DNA of 50,052 nucleotides from Dipetalonema caudispina (taxonomy: Eukaryota > Nematoda > Chromadorea > Rhabditida > Onchocercidae), in contig JABVXV010000406.1 in NCBI GenBank assembly GCA_013365325.1, forward strand, positions 1 through 50,052, read 5' to 3'. Under the pieces are notes generated by a model that was not told the origin of the DNA, ran no database searches, and worked only from the letters and a program-made list of their open reading frames with translations. Positions 1-10,609 of this stretch are shown one piece after another. Within the stretch, counting starts at the first letter, position 1, and each line of letters opens with the position of its first letter. Made by a program: the position numbers and the translations under genes.

Positions 1-6
1 TATTAG

Positions 7-3000
7 GTCTCAGCACTAGGTTGGACTTATGTTCATGCTATCGCTGTAACTGGAGCTTACGGTGAACGAGGGATCGATTCTTTTCGTGCTGTAGCTGCTG
101 AGCTTGGCGTATGTATTGATGGTGATGTCCATAAAATTAATCGACACTGGACAGATTTTCAGTTCAAGTTAGTTCTGCTACTGCTAAGTCTTCATAACTT
201 TTGAAAAATTTACCAGTTTTCCCTCTTTGTGCCTAACTTGATCTTAATTCGAAGAACCGTCGACTCTGTATTTCTTTTAACACTCAACTTTCTGTTCGCT
301 GATTTCTTGCAATCTAATCACTTTTTTCCAGAGAGCTCTTCTTCAAAATGAAATATACGAAGAAGGCACGCGGTGTTGTAATGTTCGTTGATGAGGACCA
401 GCTAAGGCGGATGCTCTCAAGTTTAGATGAAATCAGACGCGAGGATTCAACTTTTGATAATTATTTCTGGTAGATTACAACTTCTCCTTTTTAAAATTAC
501 AAATCATAAAGTACATGACTCATAAGTGCTAATTGATGCACATAGAAGGCTAGAAGGCTTGACGAGACAGTGTTAGTTATCCCGTTATAATATTAACTGC
601 ATTCTTTTGGTATAGAATGGTCAGTTTTTCTGGAAAAGCTAAAAGTTGGCAAAAATTTTCGAAGCGATAACTTTAAGCCTATTAAATTCCAAAGAAAAGC
701 AGTTGGATAATGAAAGCTGGCTGAAAAGATTCTCAACAAAAGCAACTATAATTTAAAAAATAAAGTGTGTATTGCTGAAACGAATAGTATATACATAAAT
801 ATTAGTGAAATTTTAAAGTAAACGTGAAGTGTTAATTACATTAAGGTTGGACCATGGAGGTATTTGATACAAGAAAAGAATAAAGTTATGATATCACAAG
901 AGCACCCAATGTAATTTCATGAGTCGAAGCAATATCATTGTAGGAATTAATAATTTGTAATGAATTTCTTTCTGATGTTAACATTACCATCAGTCGGTAC
1001 TAAGGAAACCTGATGAACCTCAGAGAAACTACTTCGCATATTTGAGCAAGAGTTTAGGCTATCGACTGCTGAATCAATTATGGATTACAAGGTGAAAAAT
1101 TAGTTACAGTTCTGCATCTTCGTTTTTGGGCCAAAAATTTTAACTTATCGTATAAAAACAACATAGAAATAAATAATACTCAGGTGGATTGCTAGTGATT
1201 CTTGGGGAATCAAACAGTCCGTTATAACCGGTTATGAAGCAATAACCAGCGGAGCAGTAACAATCTCACCTGATCTTAAAGTTGTACCAGGTTTGAAATT
1301 ATTCCACTTGAAAGTATATGCTACAAAAAATATTCGTTCTTTAAATAGGAGATTTTGGACACATAATGGCTTCTTGAAAATTTTATTTACTAAATTGAAA
1401 ATTCTAATCGCTGACATCTGGGTAAAGGCAGCTTTTGAAACTGGATGTAGGTAATAAAGCAACCCAAACAAAATGCAATTCTTATCGGTTTGTGTCATTT
1501 TTTCCTTTAAAGGAATAGCAGAACATATTCTACTTGTCTATGTTCCAACTATTTCGACTGATTTCTGATTTGCGAAAATTCTTTGACTGCCTCCATTGAA
1601 GCCAATCAGTTATTTAAATCGATTTTTTTTACCAGTTCTTTTCCTACAGAAAAATAATAGATGGATTCAGTTGAATGTCTTCATGATTATCTCCAATTGG
1701 ACTACTTTCTGTATATACTAATGACCTTCAAAATTTCTTTAATTTAAGAAGATAAAATATCCAATTAACTTTTTCAGCATTCTCGGTAGCTTTTTTTCTA
1801 ACTCTTCTTTCAATAGTTAAAATTTAATTTCTTCTGAATAAAATTAATCATTGGATTTAGATTTTGACAAATATTTCAAAAAGTTATGGCCATCAAACAC
1901 ATTTCTCCGTGAGTATTGGGAGCTGATTAATTGTACTGACGAACAGACTAATTTCGGAGAATGTTTCGATAAACATGGTATTACCTTCAAACAAGAAGCT
2001 TACGTACCATTTGTTATCGATGCGGTAAACGTTGTTGCTAGGGCACTTCATCAATACATACAGGTATTATGCAATTTTAAATGATCCATGATTTGAACAC
2101 TCATTGCAGTGTGCCATAACAAGAAAACAATGCAATTGGAGATTTTTTTAGTTGACTAAATTATTTAATTACAGTGGATAAGCTTTAATAAGAGGGGCTA
2201 TTAACGGTTTTTGACTCATTGTTTTCCCAGTATCTGAAAACAATTCCACTTTTAAAATTATGTTCGAAAGCTCGAAAAAATTGCATCTGATAAGTAGTTT
2301 ATCCGTACTTTGTGCAGATATGAAGGATTTGATGTCATATAGACATTATAGACAACTTGCTCATCACTGAACTTTCACAATTGTAATATTTCCAAAATTG
2401 ATTTCGATGGCGCACGATTACAAAGTTACTATAGGAACGTTTCGATTGCTCGTAAGATTTGATATTTTCGGGGAAAGAGGAAAAAAAAAAGCAAATATCA
2501 GAAATAGTTTCCTGCAGCAGTAAATTTTGGAAGATTTTCAGTTTTTTTAAAGAATAACTAAAATTTGAATTTACATCTCATTTATAGATCTTTATGATTA
2601 TGATTATTACAGCTGGTGTTCCACCACATATTGACGCAAACGGTGATGGAATTGGCAATTATAATATTTATCAATTAAATGATACGGGTTACTATCAAAA
2701 TGTTGGTAAATGGACTGCTGGGAAGAAACTCGACCTAAATGTCCATCGTGTCAGGTTGCCATATTTAAAAGTAATTTGATTATAATTAAATCTCTCTTCA
2801 AAAAGATATGGCATTCTAGGGTTTGAAATTTTGCGAAATTCGAGGTTTTAGAGCCTTATTGATTTGGATATTATCATGAACTTTCAGGAAAGGTCTGAAA
2901 AGATGGGATGGCTCGTTACCGTTATCAGTTTGCAGCATAGATTGTCCACGAGGACATTATCGTGCTTATCAGGACCAGAATTGTTGTTGGACTTGCATAC

Positions 3001-6000
3001 CATGCGATGTATCGACATCTATTATCATGAATGAAACAAGGTAAATAAAAATGCTTTAAGAAGAGTTCGAATATTATTTCTTTTGAACAGCAAAATTCTT
3101 ATACACATATTGAGAGAAAACGGTAGTGAAATTCGAAAGATAAGAAGCTTTCCGAATCTTGAGATCCTTGTTTATTTTTGTTTTGAATTTGTTCTCAAAT
3201 TTCTTTAACGTAAAATTTGGGATCAATTTACAGTTGTGTCCAGTGTCCATTAGGTTATGCACCTAATGAAGACTTGGTTGCATGCAAATTAATACCGCCG
3301 ACAACGTTGGAATATAATAGCCCATGGGTAGTCCTACCGGCCATATGTTCTACACTTGGCATAGCCGCAACACTTTTCGTTTTTGCAGTAATTTTTTCCT
3401 CTTGTTTTTGGAAATTTAAATTCAAACAGAAAAACTTTAACATTCATTCAAGTTGAAAGCGCATCGAAATATTTTTAATCGGTCATAATGCTTAGACGAA
3501 AAAAATGATTTCGACTCATTCGATATTTTAATTTGTAGAATTAGTTATTTCTCTGTGATCACGAACTTTAGTTCGTTCTAACTAAATTAGGTCTGCTACA
3601 GATTGAATTTAACTGAACTTAACTAATCAGATTCTGTTCAACAGGTATTTATTCGATATAGCAGTACACCCGTTATAATGGCATCCGGTCGTGAACTATG
3701 TTACTTTATGTTGAGTGGAATATTATTATGCTATTTAGTAACTTTCATCCTTGTATCTAAGCCAAATGTGGCAATATGCGCGGCATCACGGATCCTTATT
3801 GGTTTATCAATGTCTGCCATTTATGCTGCGATTTTGACCAAAACAAATCTCCTAGCCAGAATATTTTTGATGCAAAGTGTAGGACGTCTTGACTGCATTG
3901 TGCCTAGTGCACAGGTTTCGTTTGAATTTTATAGTTTAATTTTAGTTTTTCGAATTCATAACAATGCTTTGAAAAAGAACAGGAACAAAAAGTTTAAAAA
4001 TTTGAAAATTGATTGACAAATATATCGTATGAAATTATTTATTATATTTGATGCAAATTTAGGAAGATTCTTGCAAACATAATCCAACTTCCCTTTATTA
4101 CATAGTTTAAATCCGAAGCCAAAAAAAACATGCGAATATATTTACGTTAATTCAGATAGCAATATGTTTCGGCATTGTATCGATACAATTGATCGGTTCT
4201 TTAGTATGGTTGATTATTGATCCACCAGGTACCGCTGTCTTATTTCCGTCACGGAAGGAAACGGTTTTAACTTGTAAAGCTAGAGCTTCTCATTTGCTGA
4301 TCTCATTACTGTACAATATGTTTTTGATTATCGCTTGTACATTGTATGCCTTCAAAACAAGAAAAATCCCGGAAAATTTCAACGAAACACGATTAATTGG
4401 CTTCACAATGTATAGCACAAGCATTCTGTGGCTTTCATTTGGTTAGTTCCTGCACTTTCCGTCTTACCGGAAGTTTACGTTGCGATGCATTATAGAATTC
4501 AGTTGTACGTGATTTCGAATATGCCATTCCAAATATGAATGACTACATTATGTAGTTTTTATAAATATAAGTAGCATTTGAATTCTTTCTTTTCAGGGCC
4601 AATTTACTTCGCTACACAGAATAATTTCAAGGTAACGAATTTGTTAATTATTGATTTTTAACGAAGTTGTGTTTAAATGTAATGCTGCATTTTGCATGAT
4701 TTGATGTACCACTCTGCATGTTCATATTTTCTTTGTGTTCGGAATAAGATATATCTGTTTGATTCAGAAGAACCGATCTTTTAGCTAACTTTTTGGAAAC
4801 CGATGGAGACACAACTAAAGATATATTTTTTCCCACAAGTATAACTTCTTGCGAAAATGCTTTTACATATACACTTCATTTAGAGACATAATAAATTTAC
4901 ATACTATTAATTTGGACCGTTACACCAAATGAGATTTTTTAATAAGAAGATTTTGGATTATCAGTCATTCGTTTTATAAAATTTGCTGGTGCGAGGTTGT
5001 TATTTCAACCGAAACAATGTTTCAATCGGCAAGCTCAAGCATCTGTAAAAATCCACCAGGTCGTGAGGTGAAATTTTCCTGGAGAGGAGATTCGTCGTGT
5101 CAGGCTGTCTTATGTGTTACACCATCTGACACTTTGGCGCTGGTTTTATCCCATGATGTAGTTGTCGAAATAACGCTGCACAAACATATCCGTATTTGTC
5201 GTATTGGTGGAGTTGCAGCGACTATTTGTAGTGGTGGACGGGTCGCTGCTGTGCATCATCCATCCATTGAAATTGTCCAACAAGAAACACAGGTAAGCTA
5301 ATAGGATTTTTAGGGGGTAAAATTTTTGCAAAATAACTTACCAAACAGAAAAATGGAAAAGCAAAAGCGATGCTGTTGTTCACCTTCAGGTGCTGTTCGA
5401 TATGGTACAAGGTCCACGGGTTCGGGCTACCAGTGATGCCGTCCACGTGTTTGGCATAAAGGGAACTGACCCGTCAACGCGAGTGCATTCTATAACGAAG
5501 CAGGAAGTGCTAACCCATGAAAATTTATCCGTGACAACGGATAAATTTTGTTTACGCCGCGATATAGATGCTACAGTTGCGTTGTTTCTGGATGATGTTA
5601 GTGATGGTGATGTGCTTGGCATCTATGATGATAAGCGTGAACGATGCATGCTAGCAGCCCGTCAAGCAATTGTAGATCAGAAGGGTAATCAGCTGAATGC
5701 GATCGTCCAAGGGGTTAAGGTGAAACATGATATGGACAATGGTGATACGCGAATTTATTGTGGACGCAATTTCATCTCATTGTGTGTAGCCACGCATGCT
5801 TTGACATTACATTCACCGTGGGTCGACATTAATGTTGACCGTTGGTCACGCACACGTTTACGTCGAGGTGAACAAATCATTGAAACGGGTAAAAGTCACT
5901 TGCAAATCAGTCAAAATAATATGCATGCTGATTTCACATTAACTCCTTTTGAATCCGCTGATGATTCCTCGTCATCAAGTGACCGAAAAGATGGCGAATT

Positions 6001-7815
6001 CTAACTTCCTTCCAATTACTTCCTGCAACTTTTTCATTTCATTTTCGTTTGCAATCAACGCAAGAGAGGTGTGGAATGGTTGCATGAGTGTATGTAATAT
6101 ATAATTTATGTACTGCATGTTTTTTACAAACTTCACAGTAAATATGCATGTCTTTAAATTGTACTACAAACAAAAGGATGAAGGTGATAAATGGGTTTCA
6201 TAGGCCTAAGATCGATTGGTCTGTTCCTCAAGACGATCCTATAGCTTAAATATCACTTCACACATGCATTGGTTGATGTTTTTCTGTTGCCTGTACTTTT
6301 ATTTCCAAGTAGTAAAATTTTTGTGACCACACAGTTTCCTGTTACATTTATTCTGATTTGTACCTCTAAGATGAATGGCTTAAAAGATACCATACAGAAA
6401 AATTGAAATTTTTCAGGGCAATATGAAAAGAAATAAGACTGATACGTTTGAGTGTTTGACAAAAAATTGAGGATGAAATTTCAGAGAGTAAACTGATAGA
6501 GAGATTGAGGAAAGGTTTGATAAATCTTGAGGAAATGAAATGAAAAAATTTCCGAACAGTATAAACTTCTTACATTGCTTTTTACCTAATAACGTACTAA
6601 ACAATATTAGTATTGAATTATTCATCGTATTTGGTAGCAGTTTTTAACTCTTTAAACTTGCTAATTTACGCAATTTACCCTTACAGATACAAATGACAAG
6701 TTTGTGCATGTGCATTTCGATGAGCGGTACTGTAGCACTGTGTTGCTTTTTTGCGCCAAAAGTATATATTGCCGTATGTCAACCGTATAAAAATGTTCGT
6801 ATGCGGCAAAGTGCTGTTGGTCATTTGGTTAATCAACAGATGAGGTTTATGAGGTATTTCAAATCCATTCAAAACAGTTCTTTTCATCACAAAATTTACA
6901 TGTGATTTTCAATAACATTTTAAGTTTCATCACGCTTGCTACTTGAATGATTTTGCACTCTCTTACATATCTCCCAAATTTCAGTCAAATAACCACCACG
7001 GCAGCACCAAATCATAGCACTCTTTCTACATCTGTGGTTGAGTGCTCGTCCTACCCACACTTTGTATCCTGTAGTATTGTTGAGGGTAAATTTCTCTTAT
7101 TCATTTTTCTCTCTTCACGTTTCCATTTGTTTATTAGAATAATTGTTTAAGCAAGGATAAATTTCAAAAATTTTATCAATTTACTCCTTATTTACCTCTT
7201 CCCTTAAGATTCGCTTCTCGGAATTTGTCATAAATTTCTTCCATCTTTCTAGAACTAATCCATATATTCCCCACTAACATGAAATATTGATGCCTCTCAT
7301 TTATTGGATATTCTGTTGGATCCATCGTTATTGAGAAGCCCCAAACTTTTTTTGAAATATATTCCCAGTCTTAGCAATATGTAATTCTGCTGTATGCTGA
7401 TACATAAAATGATTTGCTTACTTTTAACTAAGATTTTAATTTTAAATAAAAAAAAACAAATTCTCGAAAATTTCAAATGAAAAGTTAATAGCTAGCACTC
7501 AGGACTTCAGCAGAAAAGAATTCTATAACTTCGAGTCAAATTACCCAGCAGTACGGAACCGTCTCTCCGGCAATAGTCAAGAAATATCATGCCAAAATGA
7601 CAAAGAGCAACAGCACTGATATCATCCGAAGAAGCAACAACTCCAACAGTCACGAAAATTCACCGCTTATGAAAACGACACCGTTTCTGCATCAGCCCTG
7701 CAACAACACATTGCATTCCGACGATGACCTCGCCAAAGAAACTATTATGTACCAAAATAATGCTGAATTATTTTTTGAACAACTTTTTGTCAATTACGAC
7801 GTTACCTTCCTTTGA
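7..7815 (+). CDS. mgl-1: Metabotropic glutamate receptor, group II-like (class C GPCR), 5' truncated by the window
   Basis: Thirteen phase-compatible exons: 7-167, 332-469, 1184-1290, 1861-2063, 2588-2754, 2888-3040, 3234-3387, 3645-3914, 4156-4441, 4597-4631, 6687-6844, 6985-7085 and 7511-7815 (stop), giving 745 codons of the 3' part. Order of domains: the second half of the Venus-flytrap glutamate-binding domain (ALGWTYVHAIAVTGAYGERG; ASDSWG), the cysteine-rich linker (CCWTCIPC, SCVQCPLGY), then seven TM segments. Signatures: ASGRELCYFML (TM2), KTNLLARIF (after TM3), YAFKTRKIPENFNE (TM5/i3) and FAPKVYIAV (TM7). The PENFNE loop, the PPGT turn and RKETVLTC resemble vertebrate mGluR2/3, so Gi/o coupling at the plasma membrane is inferred. 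The Ser/Thr-rich tail ends in VTFL, a possible PDZ ligand. The start lies upstream of base 1. The 6844 donor could instead be 6853. A piece of the ligand domain may be missing between exons 4 and 5. The symbol is by resemblance only. Confidence 0.9.
2110..2151 (+). other. Candidate unplaced receptor mini-exon
   Basis: Between receptor exons 4 and 5, an AG at 2108-2109 opens a reading frame in the phase left by exon 4 (phase 0), encoding CAITRKQCNW. The C-x6-C spacing matches the cysteine pair found at this point in vertebrate mGluR ligand domains. No convincing donor follows before a stop, so the exon cannot be joined with confidence. Confidence 0.25.
5017..6004 (+). CDS. Unrecognised 296-aa protein nested in a receptor intron
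   Basis: Two exons, 5017-5292 and 5390-6004, joined across a 97-nt phase-0 intron with GTAAGC donor and CTTCAG acceptor, give 296 codons plus stop. The gene lies entirely inside the 2.05-kb receptor intron 4632-6686, on the same strand. I do not recognise the family. There is no obvious signal peptide or TM segment. The N-terminal half is rich in short valine/isoleucine-rich stretches (LALVLSHDVVVEITL, IRICRIGGVAATI) that look like beta strands. The C-terminus is acidic and serine-rich (ESADDSSSSSDRKDGEF). GC content and codon use are clearly above the surrounding intron, supporting real coding. The ATG at 5017 is the first in frame. AG dinucleotides at about 4963 and 4994 are possible trans-splice acceptors. 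No canonical AATAAA was seen before the next receptor exon. Probably cytosolic or nuclear, function unknown. Confidence 0.75.
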
Positions 7816-8155
7816 TCTATTTTTATCACTGAATGAATTTAGGAAGCCTTTCATAGATTCAAACCTCCTCGTACCCATTCAATTCTTCGGTTGATTTCAA
7901 TTTGTATGCTTATTTTATTTTCTTTTTGATCATTCCTTGTAATATTTCGGTTTCACTGGTTATTGAAGCAGTCATTTCAATTATAATTGATCTGTTTTAG
8001 TACTTTTTTAGTCAGATATTGAAAAGAAAATTTGTAAGCTTTTAGAATTTTCAAGTGCAAAATATTCATGACATTTGCCTTTGGAGCAATCAATGTGCAT
8101 TCTTTTAGCTTGTCTTTGGCAAGATTTTAAGTTAAAATCAAATTATGGAATTAAG

Positions 8156-8161
8156 AATAAA
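8156..8161 (+). terminator. Possible polyadenylation signal of the receptor gene
   Basis: AATAAA lies 341 nt after the receptor stop codon. It is the first canonical copy I noticed downstream. The hexamer is common in AT-rich DNA, so this is tentative. Confidence 0.35.
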
Positions 8162-10200
8162 TTATCTATCAATAGCACCTTGCCAAGAATTTGTATGTGC
8201 TTGCAAAAATTTAACTGAAAGTTTTGGTCATTTTCATACTGTCAAATGGAATTTAGTGCTGGCTATTTTTACACTGTTCCTACACTGTTCCCATAGTTGT
8301 TCAGATTATAATTTCAAAAAATTTCACAGTGAATCAAACCAGTGCTGAAGGCAACGTAGTATTCACTCATTCAATTTGCATCGAATAATTTGTTTTTATA
8401 CTCTTGCAAATTCTTAATGAATTGTCGAGACCAAAGTTACTCCGTACTCGAAATAAGCTAGAGAAGTTTAATCTCACGATCTTTCCGACATGATACAAAT
8501 TTAATGTGCAGGACCGATTAAATAAAATTTAATCATTTTTTTGTGTCCTCAGTAAACCAACTGTTGAATTAACTTGACTGCATTAATTTCATTGTTAATT
8601 GAAAAACTATGAAGAAATAAAATTACTATTTACAGTATCACTACTGAATTGAAATAAATCAAAAATTTAGCGTCCTCAACTTTCAGTAAAATCAGCAGTA
8701 GGTTTCTATCTCAACAATGAAATTGATAACCTCATTATTTTCATTCATTTATTTTAACAATTTTGAATATTTGCCAATGGAACAATTTCAGAAAAACCAC
8801 TTGTAAAACTTTTGTCACACTGTTCGCTGCCGTTCGAAATTTGAAGTGACATGCATTTTGAAGCTGTAAACAAGAAAAAGGGAAAAAAATTAAAGAAAAA
8901 ACCGTGATCAATAAGGTGACATTTCGTACAGCATGGAACAAATATACTGATTGATGATTTCATCAAATGACTGTTACAACAATATTCCCAAAGTATGACA
9001 CTTTGTTGCGAATTCTGGAGAGTTTCTAAGTTATTTCACATGATTTCACTATTAATCTATTTATGAATTTCACAATTTTCCAGATAAACGTTTCAATGCC
9101 CGCCTGTTGATACCTAAAAAATGCTTCATTACGGTAATGAGTGATTGGAAATAAGACTGAGTTTGAACCAATATGCTACATGAAACAATTTTACATGAAT
9201 GAAAATTTATTGAATTCTATGACACTTTAAAAACAAATGAAAGGGACGATGATCTAAAATTTATTAGACACTTATATACATATTCTGAATGATATCAGAA
9301 ATTATTGCACATCAGAAGGGAGTTTTTCAAAAACTTTGTAAGAGCTTCTTGGTTTTCGTCAAAATTTTATTCTCAGTTTTATTCGCTTATAGGTGTGAAA
9401 ATCCTCTAGTTTCAACCAGAAATTAGCAAACTTCGATTAATAATTAAAATAGAAATGTTTCTCCTCAATATGATGATGGTCGATTAACTCTGTTAAGTTC
9501 ATAACTCGAACTATTCAACGATATCAAGCCCTGAGGCTGCAATGCTTTGAATATATTTACAAACCAACATTTTGAGATAATCTTATTCTTATATTCAAAT
9601 GAAGAAGAAGAGCAAGATAATACTGGAAGGTTGGATAAACATCACAAAAATTAACATACTTTAACAAATTTCATAACCACAATATTGAATGCCAAGCATA
9701 AATGGAGAGATAATAAACAAATTCACAGCATATCAAAAGGATACTAGAAAGGTATCAAATTTTCTTTAATGATAGGAAAAATATGAAATTGATGATAGGG
9801 ATATCAGTGACTTACAAAGAATATAAACAATGACTGCATATTCTGTGGCACATTTAACAAGAATAAAGACATCAGATGAAGGAAAATAAGAGTTGAGCGT
9901 TATTTCTTATAGAAAACACTGCTTCTGACGGTTGATTTGGCGTAATTACATTTCGATTAAATATGAATTTCACCTAAGAATTATAAAAAATCATTGCGAT
10001 TATATATTACTTCATCGGAAAAGGAGAAAAAACGATAGTATGTCGTTGACATAATTTACAATTGCATATTAAATGAATCCTAAGTGAAATGACTTTATTC
10101 AAATTTTATTTTCGAAAATTCTTATCAGTTTATCAAAAGTTATAGCTCAGGTAACAGAAAAACAGAAAGAATCTATGATTCTTCGAAAGGCGATAGTGCA

Positions 10201-10206
10201 TTTATT
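10201..10206 (-). terminator. Possible polyadenylation signal of the SLC6 gene
   Basis: TTTATT on the plus strand reads AATAAA on the minus strand, about 400 nt beyond the proposed SLC6 stop. Weak evidence, because the motif is frequent by chance here. Confidence 0.25.
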
Positions 10207-10609
10207 ACTAGAACAGTGTGTATACAAATGTAATGGAAAGGAAACACGGGAGGAAGTCATTATGAAGTCATAAATTTTGAAATGTCAATAAAAAGTAAAT
10301 TTTTGTATCAGTGGTCAAGTTAGGGTGCATTGAACTATGATAAAATAGGGAAAGAGCAAATCAAACTAGCTGGACATTAATCTACATGATCCGTGTTACT
10401 TTCAGAACAAGAAATTTTTAATGGTAATACTTGACATTGTTTTCAGTGGAAGAATGGGTAACCGTTGATACAGACCTGAGAATATATGTCGTACTGGGTG
10501 TTGCATTTAGACACTTTTGAGACTGAAAAATTACCTAAAATTAAAAAAAGAAATATAGAAACAAGGAAGTTGGTCAAAAAAATTCCGAGATTAATCTGAA
10601 GTATGCTTC

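Larger units (their letters stand above)
7816..10609. other. Tail-to-tail intergenic region
   Basis: AT-rich sequence between the converging receptor (plus) and SLC6 transporter (minus) genes. It should hold both 3' UTRs. Open frames here are short and have no recognisable domain. No RNA gene, mobile element or long repeat was seen. Confidence 0.6.
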
